From Candidatus Thiodiazotropha endoloripes (GTDB lineage: Bacteria > Pseudomonadota > Gammaproteobacteria > Chromatiales > Chromatiaceae): a stretch of DNA of 64,000 nucleotides. The notes beneath the pieces were generated by a model. The model saw only the letters and a list, made by a program, of their open reading frames with translations. It was not told the DNA's origin and did no database searches. The stretch's first letter is position 1. Each line of letters opens with the position of its first letter. The translations under genes and the position numbers were made by a program. The DNA is taken from positions 806,001 to 870,000 of the forward strand of contig NZ_LVJW01000003.1 of assembly GCF_001708965.1 (NCBI RefSeq), read 5' to 3'. Shown here one piece after another: positions 35,438 through 45,252 of this stretch.

Positions 35438-37678
35438 TTATGCAGAAAAATTTAAGGCGTGTTTATAGTCCTGTTTTGCGGGGATCTGTGCCTTCGGTTT
35501 ACCGAAATAGTATCCCTGGCCATAGCGGAATCCAAGCTGTCTCAACTGGGTTGCGGCTGACCGGGTTTCGATCCCTTCTGCCACCAGCAGGTGACCTGAT
35601 TCGTTGATCATCTGTGCCAGATGATCGAGGATGGGATTGGACTCCGGCTCATCCAGTAACCTGGTCAGGGTGATATCAAACTTGACTACATCCACCGGCA
35701 TCGTGCCGAGGTAGCGGATTGAGGAGTAGCCGCTGCCAAAGTCATCCAGCGCGATGTGGAACCCCATTGATCTCAGTTTGTTGAGGTTTTTTCGAGCCGT
35801 CTCAAGTTGCGTGATCAGTGCGGTTTCAGTGACCTCGATCAGCAGCTTGTATTGACCTGTGTAGGGGATTAATGCTTCCAGCCAATTGGTTAAATCGCTA
35901 TCGACGATCGTGGGAGCGGATAGATTGATCGATACACCGGAACCGGCGGGTATTTTGTCAGCTTTCAGATCGGCGCAGATTTTCCGGATTACCTGGCGGT
36001 CCAGGTCGAGCTCAAGGCTTCTTGCTTCCACCAGCGGGAAGATGTGGGACGGCATGATCAGCTGATCTTCATGAGAGATACGCACCAGGGCCTCATAATA
36101 CTCGGCGTGCCCGGTTTCCAGGTTGACAATGGGTTGGTAGAACAGCACCAGTCCACGGCCGTTGTCTATGGCATCGAAAACGACGCTCTGGTTACGGTTG
36201 GAAAAGAGTCCCTGGGCATGTTGCGCCAGTTCTGCCGAAAAACTGACAATATTCGAATAACCGGGACGTTTTGCAAAGTGGACTGCCACATCCGCTTGCC
36301 AGAGCAACGTATTGAGATTTGAATCATCTTCAGTCGAGCTTTGAGCCAGACCGATACTCATTCGCACAGGCTCCAGGATCCCCAGCTTTTCAAACGGGTA
36401 GTTTGAAATTGCCAGGTGGCACTGTTTGGCAAGTTGCATCGCCTTACGGTGATTGTCTCCAATCAAAATGGTTGCAAACTCATCGCCGCCCAAGCGAAAC
36501 AGCTGTTCACGTCCTCGCAACATACTGTTGATGAGTTGAGCGATGGTGATCAGCACATCATCCCCAGCCTGATGACCATAGCTGTCATTGAGCGCCTTGA
36601 AGTGATTGATGTCAAACAGCATCAGGAAAGTTTGCAGTTTCTTGCTGCCGGTCAGCTGGCTGATCTCGTTCCAGTAATCGTCGAACGCGCTGCGGTTGAG
36701 TACCCCGGTTAGGTTATCCCGCTGGGTCAGATGTTGCAGCTGCTGATTTCTTTCATCGAGAGTGGTATTCACCTGGTTCAACTGATTGTGATAACTGTCG
36801 AGAGATTGTCGGATGGTATCCAGTTCGGTAATCAACAAGGGTGCATCCTTGACTGGGTCGAACTTCTTGTAAGGATACTGCTTCAGCTCATTGATATGAT
36901 AAGTGATGGCCATAATCGGGCGGCTCACAAGCCAGGCGGCCAAGGGGAATATCAGCAGCGTGAGACTCGCCGTGATAGCAGCAAGCCTGAACAGGAAATC
37001 GGCCAACTCTGACTGAATGGCTTGACTGTATGGCATGCTGATCAAACGGTAGTGCAGATGTTGTTTGAATTGCTCACTCGAAAGATGCCCCGACTGTTCG
37101 ATGTCGATGTTGAGTGTTGCCGGATCAGCATTGCTGAAGTGATGTGATTCAATGATCGGCATCAATTGATTGAGTGTGGAAATATAACCCAGTAGCTGGT
37201 TGGTCTGTCGATTGACGACTGGTTTGATAACGGTTACAAACGGCTGGTATTCACTGATCTTTATCGTTAGACCCAACTGATCGCTCTGAATGTGATCAGG
37301 TAACAGCGAGGTGTCGATCGACGCCAGCACATTACCCTCGGCATCATACAGGGCCAGATCGAGGATGTAGTCGGAGGTAAAGCGGTTTTGTTTGGCCCGG
37401 TGACGGTACCAATAGGTATAATAGGTCGGTTGTAGCAGTTGCTGAATTACCTCTTCCCAGCTAGCCAGCTGGACTGCTTTCTGGTCGATGATATTCAGGG
37501 ATTCAGTCAATGCTGAAGCGACCTCCTGATCTCCCAGTTGTTGGTTGGCGTTGCGGAAACGCTCGTTCAGCTTTTCAATTTCCAGGTAGGTAAGGCGCCC
37601 CAGACCAAACAGCAGGAGTAGGAAGACAGCAACAAAAAATGTTGTAAAGAGGCTTAATGGTATCGGTCTGAATCGCAT
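35438..37678 (-). CDS. Membrane GGDEF-EAL dual-domain c-di-GMP protein
   Basis: 746 residues. Two membrane segments (about 8-28 and 228-250) flank a periplasmic sensor domain of CHASE4-like size. The GGDEF domain keeps RLGGDEFATIL and the metal residues, while its I-site is degenerate (RGRE). The EAL domain shows YEALVR, SINLSAPTI, LLIEVTETALI, DDFGSGYSS and VAEGIET, so phosphodiesterase activity is expected. It could make or break c-di-GMP depending on the signal. It stands alone between tRNA-Leu and a hydrolase gene. Confidence 0.9.
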   Translation of the reverse strand: MRFRPIPLSLFTTFFVAVFLLLLFGLGRLTYLEIEKLNERFRNANQQLGDQEVASALTESLNIIDQKAVQLASWEEVIQQLLQPTYYTYWYRHRAKQNRFTSDYILDLALYDAEGNVLASIDTSLLPDHIQSDQLGLTIKISEYQPFVTVIKPVVNRQTNQLLGYISTLNQLMPIIESHHFSNADPATLNIDIEQSGHLSSEQFKQHLHYRLISMPYSQAIQSELADFLFRLAAITASLTLLIFPLAAWLVSRPIMAITYHINELKQYPYKKFDPVKDAPLLITELDTIRQSLDSYHNQLNQVNTTLDERNQQLQHLTQRDNLTGVLNRSAFDDYWNEISQLTGSKKLQTFLMLFDINHFKALNDSYGHQAGDDVLITIAQLINSMLRGREQLFRLGGDEFATILIGDNHRKAMQLAKQCHLAISNYPFEKLGILEPVRMSIGLAQSSTEDDSNLNTLLWQADVAVHFAKRPGYSNIVSFSAELAQHAQGLFSNRNQSVVFDAIDNGRGLVLFYQPIVNLETGHAEYYEALVRISHEDQLIMPSHIFPLVEARSLELDLDRQVIRKICADLKADKIPAGSGVSINLSAPTIVDSDLTNWLEALIPYTGQYKLLIEVTETALITQLETARKNLNKLRSMGFHIALDDFGSGYSSIRYLGTMPVDVVKFDITLTRLLDEPESNPILDHLAQMINESGHLLVAEGIETRSAATQLRQLGFRYGQGYYFGKPKAQIPAKQDYKHALNFSA

Positions 37679-37710
37679 GCCTATGACAACTTATTGATCT
37701 TTTTTTCCAA

Positions 37711-38580
37711 TCAAAGCATCTGAATTATGTTATCCAATAGATCAAATTCATGTGAGTGATCAAAAAAATGGTTGGCGCCTTCGACCTCAATTACGTTGGC
37801 TTTTAATTCCATGAGTATCGGTTTCCATTCCGGGCTAAGACGATTGTCTCTGCTACCTAAGATAATACTCGGTTTTTTTGATAAACCAAGTAATGCACTG
37901 CTGGCACGGGTCTGATCCCAGTTGAGGTAGGAGAGGTAGTGGTCAGGCTGGGATGGATAGCTGTCACAAAAAGCCAGTCGATAGTTATATATGCGATTAG
38001 GACCCATAATCAGGTCTTGTTGCGCACGGTGTTTATCCGTTGAGTTCGCTTTTGCAATCGGGCCCTGTGCGAATGTGATAAGACTGATCAATATCGCCTG
38101 ATTGATGGAATCCTGGTCAGGCTGAGAGTGTAGATAGGCCAAAAGTGTCAAGCTACCCATGCTGTGACCGATCAGGGTGACTGGCTTTGAACTTTTTTCA
38201 TTTAGCCAATCGACCCATTGGGCCACCTCATCCCGGTCCTGCTCCATGCTGTGGGTATGTATCGCTTCACAGGGCAGGCTCTGATGGCGCTGATCAATGC
38301 CCAAGGAGAGATTGGGCAGCAGAACACTATACCCTTCATCGTGTAACGCATCGGCTATTCGTCGTACGGTGAAAAAGTCCCGGGTCTGTAGAAAACCGTG
38401 CAGGATCAGGATCGGCGATTTTTCATCTCCCGCATCCAGATAGTCCGCCGTGGCGAGCAGGCCGTTCTGCATGCGCAGTTGGATGGTCTCCGCAGCACAG
38501 TAGTGACTGACCAGCAGCAGGAGCGTCAAAAGCAGTTTTGGCAGTGGACGAGCGATCGATTTCAACATTATGGTAAACAT
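37711..38580 (-). CDS. Exported alpha/beta hydrolase
   Basis: 289 residues from ATG 38580, which has a GGAGG ribosome site seven bases before it. A signal peptide (PLPKLLLTLLLLVSHYCAA) precedes an alpha/beta hydrolase fold with LILHGFLQTRDFF (oxyanion region), nucleophile elbow GHSMGS, an Asp in LGSRDNRLSP and a final His in EGANHFFD. It is likely a periplasmic esterase or lipase; the substrate is unknown. Confidence 0.78.
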   Translation of the reverse strand: MFTIMLKSIARPLPKLLLTLLLLVSHYCAAETIQLRMQNGLLATADYLDAGDEKSPILILHGFLQTRDFFTVRRIADALHDEGYSVLLPNLSLGIDQRHQSLPCEAIHTHSMEQDRDEVAQWVDWLNEKSSKPVTLIGHSMGSLTLLAYLHSQPDQDSINQAILISLITFAQGPIAKANSTDKHRAQQDLIMGPNRIYNYRLAFCDSYPSQPDHYLSYLNWDQTRASSALLGLSKKPSIILGSRDNRLSPEWKPILMELKANVIEVEGANHFFDHSHEFDLLDNIIQML

Positions 38581-38742
38581 CCTTTACCTCCGATCTTTTC
38601 CCTTTTTTATAGTCAATTGTCAAATATCTCGGTGAACGGTTATATGAGTGAGGTCAATAAAGTAGAACAAGCAGTCAGACCATCGTTGTGACAAGTCGAT
38701 AATCGATACATCGAACGCTGCTCGTGTTAACATCCGCGCCCT

Positions 38743-39780
38743 ATGCGTTTGTCAGACTTCGATTACTTTCTGCCGGATGAGCTTATCGCCCAATACCCTC
38801 CAGAGGAGCGTGGGTCCAGCCGTCTGTTGGTGCTTCCGCCAAACCAGTCATCGCCTGAGGATCGGCAGTTTTCCGAACTGCCAGGGTTGCTCTCCGCAGG
38901 CGATCTGCTGATCTTCAACGATACCCGGGTGATGAAAGCCAGGTTGCATGGTAAAAAGGAGACAGGTGGGCGGGTCGAAGTGCTGATTGAGCGGGTTACC
39001 GAGCCCCGCCGGGCTCTCGCTCAGGTGCGGGCGAGTAAATCACCCAAAATCAACAGTAAAATTCTGTTGGATGATGATGCCCGTGTCGAAGTGATCGGTA
39101 GGGAGGGGGAGTTTTTTCAACTGCGTGCCCTCGATAGGGATTTCCATGCCTTAATGGATCAACAGGGTCATATGCCGCTACCTCCCTACATAACCCGTCA
39201 GGACGAAGGGGTGGATGAGAGCCGATATCAGACCGTATATGCCGAGAAGAGAGGTGCAGTTGCCGCTCCCACGGCAGGTCTCCACTTCTCCAATGAGATG
39301 TTGGCAGAGTTGGCGGAAAAGGGTGTCAATCAGGCAACAGTGACCCTGCATGTTGGAGCCGGTACATTTCAACCGGTACGGGTGGATGACCTGGATCAGC
39401 ATGTGATGCATCGGGAGTATGCGGAGGTTGATCGGGCCGTTTGTGATCTCATTTCCAAGACCAAACAACAGGATGGGCGGGTAATTGCGGTTGGTACAAC
39501 CAGTGTGCGAAGTCTGGAGTCTGCCGCTCAAACCGGTGTTCTGCAACCCTTTCATGGTGATACCCGGCTGTTCATCCGTCCGGGCTTTCAGTTCAATGTG
39601 GTTGACGCCATGATCACCAATTTCCACCTGCCCCAGTCAACCCTGATGATGCTGGTTTCCGCATTTTCCGGATATGAGCGGCTGATGGGTGCTTATCGGC
39701 ATGCTGTTGAACAGCGTTATCGTTTCTTCAGCTACGGGGATGCGATGTTTCTCACGCCAGGTGAATCATCTTCGGCTTAA
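38743..39780 (+). CDS. queA: S-adenosylmethionine:tRNA ribosyltransferase-isomerase
   Basis: 345 residues, the usual length. The N-terminal MRLSDFDYFLPDELIAQYPPEERGSSRLLVL, the central AVAAPTAGLHFSNEML and TLHVGAGTFQPVR, and the C-terminal TNFHLPQSTLMMLVSAF are family signatures. It adds the epoxycyclopentane of queuosine using SAM as the ribosyl donor. It precedes tgt, as usual. Confidence 0.97.
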   Translation: MRLSDFDYFLPDELIAQYPPEERGSSRLLVLPPNQSSPEDRQFSELPGLLSAGDLLIFNDTRVMKARLHGKKETGGRVEVLIERVTEPRRALAQVRASKSPKINSKILLDDDARVEVIGREGEFFQLRALDRDFHALMDQQGHMPLPPYITRQDEGVDESRYQTVYAEKRGAVAAPTAGLHFSNEMLAELAEKGVNQATVTLHVGAGTFQPVRVDDLDQHVMHREYAEVDRAVCDLISKTKQQDGRVIAVGTTSVRSLESAAQTGVLQPFHGDTRLFIRPGFQFNVVDAMITNFHLPQSTLMMLVSAFSGYERLMGAYRHAVEQRYRFFSYGDAMFLTPGESSSA

Positions 39781-39832
39781 ATAGTCCGGGTATCATTTGG
39801 CAGTGGGTTGGGTAAGAGTCTGAATTCAAGGC

Positions 39833-39861
39833 AAAAAAAAGCGCGGCAGGGGTGCCGCGCT
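39833..39861 (-). terminator. Minus-strand terminator of the candidate small RNA
   Basis: AGCGCGGCA (39840-39848) and TGCCGCGCT (39853-39861) form a 9-bp GC-rich stem. On the minus strand it is followed by eight T (eight A at 39833-39840 on +). No annotated minus-strand gene ends here, so it must end an unannotated transcript. Confidence 0.85.
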
Positions 39862-39920
39862 GAAGTATTCCACCAAAGGAGGATGGAGGAGTGTGTGCTG
39901 ATGCATAATGATCAGCACAT
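39833..39920 (-). ncRNA. Candidate small RNA with tandem UCCUCC motifs
   Basis: About 88 bases on the minus strand between queA and tgt. From the predicted 5' end there is a 9-bp hairpin (TGTGCTGAT/ATCAGCACA, 39894-39919). Two anti-Shine-Dalgarno-like motifs follow, CUCCUCC (39885-39891) and UCCUCC (39878-39883), the second possibly displayed in the loop of a small CCAUC/GGUGG stem. The strong terminator closes the transcript. The overall plan resembles C-rich-loop regulators such as CUYCCUCC 'cuckoo' RNAs, which bind ribosome sites. A promoter fits just upstream. No coding potential is evident. Expression is not shown. Confidence 0.6.
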
Positions 39921-39926
39921 TTGTAT

Positions 39927-39954
39927 TTTCTAATATTATGAGCATTGAAGTCAA
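39927..39954 (-). promoter_or_regulatory. Predicted sigma-70 promoter of the small RNA
   Basis: Reading on the minus strand, TTGACT (39949-39954) is a near-consensus -35. Sixteen bases on is TAGAAA (39927-39932), a weaker -10. A start near 39920 would place the first hairpin at the very 5' end. Confidence 0.45.
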
Positions 39955-40011
39955 GAAACATTAGGGATTTCCCTAATACGAGTTCACAGAACATGACATT
40001 TCCTAGCATGA

Positions 40012-41154
<1,143 letters not shown>

Positions 41155-41168
41155 GGCCTATGGGATTC

Positions 41169-41198
41169 GTGTGAACAGGCCCTAGGACCTGTTCACAC
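41169..41198. terminator. Hairpin between convergent tgt and apbE
   Basis: GTGTGAACAGG (41169-41179) and CCTGTTCACAC (41188-41198) form a perfect 11-bp stem with an 8-base loop. No T-run is present on either strand, so it may be a transcript-end stabiliser rather than an intrinsic terminator. It touches the last base of apbE. Confidence 0.45.
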
Positions 41199-42172
41199 TA
41201 ATCCAGGTTATCCAATCCTGAGGATGTTAACAGCTCTCCATGCTGGTCGATGATAATCGCTTCCACATCATCAAGTCGGTTGATCAGGGCCATGCCGGCC
41301 TCGGCCCCCAGGACAAAAATACTGGTTGACAGGGCATCGGTACGCAGGGCATTTGCACCGAGAATGGTGACGCTCTGAACGTCCTTTGCGGAGTGGCCGG
41401 TTTTCGGACTGAGGATGTGGTGATATCGGACGCCATCGGTCTCAAAAAAGCGCTCATAATCACCGGAGGTTGAAACCGCACTGTTGGAGAGGGGGAGCAC
41501 GGCAGCCATGGCTTGCTTTTTTCTTGGCGCCTGGATGCCGATATGCCAGGGCCTGCCGCGGTGATCACCGATCAGCCGACTGTCACCGCCGGCACTGATC
41601 AGGGCATGTTCAATCGCTCTTTCACGTAGCAGTGCAATGCCCCGGTCAACTGCATAGCCTTTGGCGATTCCCCCCAGATCGATCTTCACCCCCTTGCGCA
41701 GGAAGCGGACCGTATTGCGCTTGGGATCGAGCTCAATGTGTCGATAGTCGACGAGCGGCAGGGTTTGCCGGGTGCGCTGTTGGTCGGGCTTTTCGCCTGT
41801 CCGGTAGTCGTACTGGTGACCGATTGAGGCAAAGGTGATATCGAATGCGCCGCCAGTCAATTCAGCATAGTGGTGGGATTCCTGCAGCAGATGAAACAAC
41901 TCACTTGAAATATCGATGGCTGACTCTGCCGCCATCCGGTTCACCAGGGTGAGTTCACTGTCGCTTTTGTAGGGACTCAGTTTTTCATCCAGTCGTTTGA
42001 ACTCATCGAGAACGTCTGCAATTGCCAGCTCACCCAGTGTCGGATCTTCATGCCACAATTCGATGCTTATCCGGGTGCCCATGATGTCGGCCTGCTCACT
42101 GAGCCATTCAGCCTGGCTGATGGCCGGTAGCAGCCACCACAGCAGAAGCAGACCCGTTACTATCCTTACCAT
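41198..42172 (-). CDS. apbE: FAD:protein FMN transferase
   Basis: 324 residues. A signal peptide (MVRIVTGLLLLWWLLPAISQA) leads to an ApbE domain: MGTRISIEL, DLGGIAKGYAVDRG, LISAGGDSRLIG and the conserved late block RTDALSTSIFVLG. It attaches FMN to threonine residues of partner proteins in the periplasm. It lies 40 bases after the TonB-like gene, so it may be the last gene of that operon; no obvious FMN-acceptor is in the window. Confidence 0.93.
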   Translation of the reverse strand: MVRIVTGLLLLWWLLPAISQAEWLSEQADIMGTRISIELWHEDPTLGELAIADVLDEFKRLDEKLSPYKSDSELTLVNRMAAESAIDISSELFHLLQESHHYAELTGGAFDITFASIGHQYDYRTGEKPDQQRTRQTLPLVDYRHIELDPKRNTVRFLRKGVKIDLGGIAKGYAVDRGIALLRERAIEHALISAGGDSRLIGDHRGRPWHIGIQAPRKKQAMAAVLPLSNSAVSTSGDYERFFETDGVRYHHILSPKTGHSAKDVQSVTILGANALRTDALSTSIFVLGAEAGMALINRLDDVEAIIIDQHGELLTSSGLDNLD

Positions 42173-42212
42173 GGTTTACCGGTTGAGCGGTGTGCCGAGC
42201 AACCGGTTTGGC

Positions 42213-43184
42213 TCAAGAGGGCAGGAAGTCGATCGGATAGGATACAACGGCGGTCTCCACATCCTTACTGGCAAACTTGAACAGTTTGATGCGTGAGACC
42301 AACTTGCGTTCCAGTTTCGGATTGTTGAGTTCCGAAGAGATGATCCGGCACTTGCTCACCTTACCTGCTGGGGTGATGGTCAACTCCAGGACGACTTTGC
42401 CGCGCAATGAGGGGTCTTTACGCAGTGCCCGATTGTAGAGGGCATAGACGGCCCCTTTGTTCTGGTCAAATACCAGTTGAATCTCTTCCCTGGTTCGATT
42501 GCCCTTGTGGTCTTTACCCTTGGCTCCGCGATTGTATGCCGCGGCCTCACTGCCCTGGGTGATATCTTTGCTCTCAACCTGGGTGGTGGCACGGTTGCTC
42601 AGACCACTGCCCCCTGTCTCACGACTGAGCGCTGCCGTATTGATACCGCCACTGCCTTTGGTCGCGCCAGAGGAGATGATCGAGCGTTGACTGGTGTAGG
42701 TCTTGCGTCCCTCTTTGGAGAGTTTCTGAGCACCACGGACACTCGATACCACCGGATCTTCACGCAGATCGGCCAGTTGATCGGCGAAAGCCAGCAAGCC
42801 TGAGCTGGCCGCTTTTTTACGCACCTCTTCCGTCGAGGGCTTTTTCTTCGCGATCTTCTCGACTGGTTTCTTCTCCGGTTCAGGTTTTTTCTTGACCTCC
42901 GGCTTCTTCTCCTTTTTAGGCTTCGGTTTGGGCAGCTCCTTTTTGACTATTTTTTTCGGTTTTGGTGGTGGTGCCTGTTTCTGTTCCAGTATCAATCGTG
43001 CCAGGCGGGGCGGCAGGGTCTGTTTCTTGAAGCGCTCCTTTTCCGGTAGCTGAATCATAGGAACCAATAGCCCCAGTATCAGCGCAATCATCAGGGCGGA
43101 TACGATAATCAGATGAAAGCGGCGCTCATCAGCGCTGGTATTGTTCCAGGGCAGATTAGAGGAATGACGGTAAGAGACGCTCAC
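42213..43184 (-). CDS. TonB-like energy transducer with AgmX/PglI-type C-terminus
   Basis: 323 residues. A short cytoplasmic N-terminus and one membrane segment (FHLIIVSALMIALILGLLVPM, about 23-43) are followed by a long Lys/Pro/Glu-rich periplasmic linker like that of TonB. A C-terminal domain (about 235-320: VFDQNKGAVYALYNRALRKDPSLRGKVVLELTITPAG) matches the AgmX/PglI C-terminus found in the Myxococcus gliding protein GltJ and in TonB-type carriers. It should carry force or signal from the ExbB/D-like motor to outer partners. It overlaps the second exbD by 4 bases. Confidence 0.8.
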   Translation of the reverse strand: MSVSYRHSSNLPWNNTSADERRFHLIIVSALMIALILGLLVPMIQLPEKERFKKQTLPPRLARLILEQKQAPPPKPKKIVKKELPKPKPKKEKKPEVKKKPEPEKKPVEKIAKKKPSTEEVRKKAASSGLLAFADQLADLREDPVVSSVRGAQKLSKEGRKTYTSQRSIISSGATKGSGGINTAALSRETGGSGLSNRATTQVESKDITQGSEAAAYNRGAKGKDHKGNRTREEIQLVFDQNKGAVYALYNRALRKDPSLRGKVVLELTITPAGKVSKCRIISSELNNPKLERKLVSRIKLFKFASKDVETAVVSYPIDFLPS

Positions 43185-43693
43185 AGGGTCTGCCCTCCCT
43201 CTTTCTGCTCTGCTTTTCTAAGCACAGCCAGGGAGACACGGGGATACTCGGATTGAGCACAGGTTGCCATGACCCGCTTCAGTAAGGTGTAGGGAATACC
43301 TTTATCACCCATGATGGTGATCGATCCTTTGAAAGGTTCAATGCTACTGTTTTTGGAGCGCTCGGCATGACGTTGCAGTTCGTTCTGCAAGGCCGGCAGC
43401 AGGTTACCTTCCGGCAGTGGCTGGGAGAGGTCGATGACCCGATGTCCCTGTACCAGTATCTCTCGCTGGTTGACCATCACCACCAGATTTTCCTTGGGTT
43501 TCACTTCCGCCAGTGATTCAGGCAGGCTCAGGGCCTTGGCATTGGGCAAAACCTGGACCTCACCGGAATTGACCAGCAGAAAGAACACCAGGATGGTGAA
43601 GATATCCATCAGTGAGACCAGATTCAGAACCGCTGATCCTTTGTTCCTTCGGTGGTGGCGATCCATGCGTTTAGCACGACGCGACATCTTCAT
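43181..43693 (-). CDS. ExbD/TolR-family proton channel protein (second copy)
   Basis: 170 residues. After a basic N-terminus, one membrane helix (LNLVSLMDIFTILVFFLLVNSG) carries the conserved Asp for proton flow in SLMDIF. A periplasmic domain follows. It overlaps its neighbours by 4 bases on both sides, so it is translated with them. It is one of two ExbD-like subunits in the motor. Confidence 0.88.
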   Translation of the reverse strand: MKMSRRAKRMDRHHRRNKGSAVLNLVSLMDIFTILVFFLLVNSGEVQVLPNAKALSLPESLAEVKPKENLVVMVNQREILVQGHRVIDLSQPLPEGNLLPALQNELQRHAERSKNSSIEPFKGSITIMGDKGIPYTLLKRVMATCAQSEYPRVSLAVLRKAEQKEGGQTL

Positions 43694-44208
43694 GAGGCGT
43701 TACCTTCATCCATTTTTGGAGCCTGGGAGGGTGGTGCGTCTCCCAGAGAGATCTCTGGAAAAAGCTCATATTGGACCACCGATCCAGACTCGACATTTTC
43801 AGTCATGCGTACAGCATCCATGACTTGAACCATGGTTTCATAGTTGGTTTCCGGTTCAGAGAGAATGAATACACTGCGCTTGTCCTGAAAACGGACTTTG
43901 ATCTGTACCAGCAGTTCATTCAGTGCCTTCACGTCATATCCATCGGCGTTATTCTGGATACGACGGATCAAGCCTCCCTGTCGGTCGGCAACTTCCAGAC
44001 TCTCTTTTCGGATGATCACTTCCAACTGAAGCTCTTTGATCTGTTTCAGCGTACCTTCACTGGCAGGCGGCAGATAGAGCTCGATAATGGAAAAGCGGGA
44101 AAACGCTGCCGTGATCAGCAGAAAAGGGATCAGGATCACCATCAGATTGAGAAAAGCGGTGATATTCAGCTCCGCTTCTTTGTGATGATGGCGAAACCGG
44201 CCTCTCAT
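43690..44208 (-). CDS. ExbD/TolR-family protein (first copy)
   Basis: 172 residues. A single membrane helix (ITAFLNLMVILIPFLLITAAF) has Asn in the position usually taken by the proton-carrying Asp (FLNLMV rather than xxDxx), while the periplasmic domain keeps the ExbD pattern. The two ExbD copies thus differ at this key residue, which suggests only one is proton-conducting. It overlaps the exbB-like gene by 4 bases. Confidence 0.85.
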   Translation of the reverse strand: MRGRFRHHHKEAELNITAFLNLMVILIPFLLITAAFSRFSIIELYLPPASEGTLKQIKELQLEVIIRKESLEVADRQGGLIRRIQNNADGYDVKALNELLVQIKVRFQDKRSVFILSEPETNYETMVQVMDAVRMTENVESGSVVQYELFPEISLGDAPPSQAPKMDEGNAS

Positions 44209-44855
44209 GCCTTACTCCTGGAGTAGGCCTTCTCGTTGAAGATGTTGAGGAATTTCACAGAGGCCATCTCCAGGCTGTCGACGATGGCTGTGGTTTTACT
44301 CTGCAGCAGGGCGTAGACCAGCAGTAGCGGAATCGCTGCCATCAGGCCGAAGGCGGTGGTGTTCATGGCCACCGAAATACTGGCGGACAAAAGGTCGGCC
44401 TTCTCTGCCGGATCCGCATTGGAGACCGCGGTAAAGGCCTGGATCAGACCGATGATGGTACCCAGCAGTCCAAGCAGGGTGGCGATATTGGCCAGGGTGC
44501 TCAGATAGTGCGTGCGCTTCTCCATCCGCGGGATGGCTTCCATCAAACCCTCTTCCATGGCGACTTCCACATCATCCCGGCGACGGGCTGTGCGTGCCCT
44601 GGCCAGGCCATAGGTGAGCATGGTGCCGATGGCAGTCTTCGATTTGTTCGCCGTCTCCATGGCTGTTTTGAAATCCCCGTCATTGAGATGCGGCAGTACC
44701 TGCTTCCAGGTGCGTTTGTTACTGCCGGTCGCCAGCGTCAGATAGATCCAACGCTCAATGGCAATGGCGATACCACCTGCAAAAATAAGCAGTATCGGGT
44801 ACATAAAGAGTCCGCCTTCCTGGAAGAAACGGATGATTGTGTCGATGAGTTCCAT
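44205..44855 (-). CDS. MotA/TolQ/ExbB-family proton channel
   Basis: 216 residues. Three membrane segments: GGLFMYPILLIFAGGIAIAIERW, LSTLANIATLLGLLGTIIGLIQAF and TTAFGLMAAIPLLLVYALL. The conserved TolQ/ExbB core (LLGLLGTIIGL; NTTAFGLMAAIP) is intact. With the two ExbD-like proteins it forms a proton-driven stator. The gap of about 100 bases to the next upstream gene may include a secondary promoter. Confidence 0.92.
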   Translation of the reverse strand: MELIDTIIRFFQEGGLFMYPILLIFAGGIAIAIERWIYLTLATGSNKRTWKQVLPHLNDGDFKTAMETANKSKTAIGTMLTYGLARARTARRRDDVEVAMEEGLMEAIPRMEKRTHYLSTLANIATLLGLLGTIIGLIQAFTAVSNADPAEKADLLSASISVAMNTTAFGLMAAIPLLLVYALLQSKTTAIVDSLEMASVKFLNIFNEKAYSRSKA

Positions 44856-44953
44856 AGGGTTCTCCGTTAGTATTCGACGAGGTTTATAAGACCTGATGAC
44901 AGGTCAAAACAAAATCAGGGTTGTTTGCCATAGGGTGTTCGCAGTCAATATCT

Positions 44954-45241
44954 TTAGGGCTTTTCACCATATCTCTGATACCAATCGATCTGTCTGCGAA
45001 ACACATCACGGTCCAGCGGAGAGAGCAGTTCATCCCGCCGGCCGGTTTCCGGTGGCATCATGCCGGTTAATCGTTTTGCGGATCGCCATGGCACCACATA
45101 GAGTACGTTGGGCGACTCCTTGTTGCCGAAAATCGCTGTGCCTTCCAGGTCGAGGCGCTGTTCTGCAAGGCAGCCCCAGGAGCTGAGCATCAGCAGGCTC
45201 AGCAGTAGAGCGATTAAGCTTGTATGTTTCTTCATCAGCAT
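44954..45241 (-). CDS. Small lipoprotein of the Exb/TPR operon
   Basis: 95 residues from ATG 45241, nine bases after an AGAGGT site; a GTG at 45250 is the alternative. The signal ends in a lipobox-like LSSWGC. The short mature part (RLDLEGTAIFGNKESPNVLYVVPWR) has no family I recognise. Its place in the operon suggests an envelope partner of the motor. Confidence 0.6.
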   Translation of the reverse strand: MLMKKHTSLIALLLSLLMLSSWGCLAEQRLDLEGTAIFGNKESPNVLYVVPWRSAKRLTGMMPPETGRRDELLSPLDRDVFRRQIDWYQRYGEKP

Positions 45242-45252
45242 CCTGGTCACCT

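Noticed and set aside
39894-39919. Leader peptide or riboswitch for tgt on the plus strand
   Set aside because: The hairpin with AGGAGG nearby could suggest a leader, but only a four-codon frame follows and the terminator polarity is for the minus strand; the small RNA explanation fits better.
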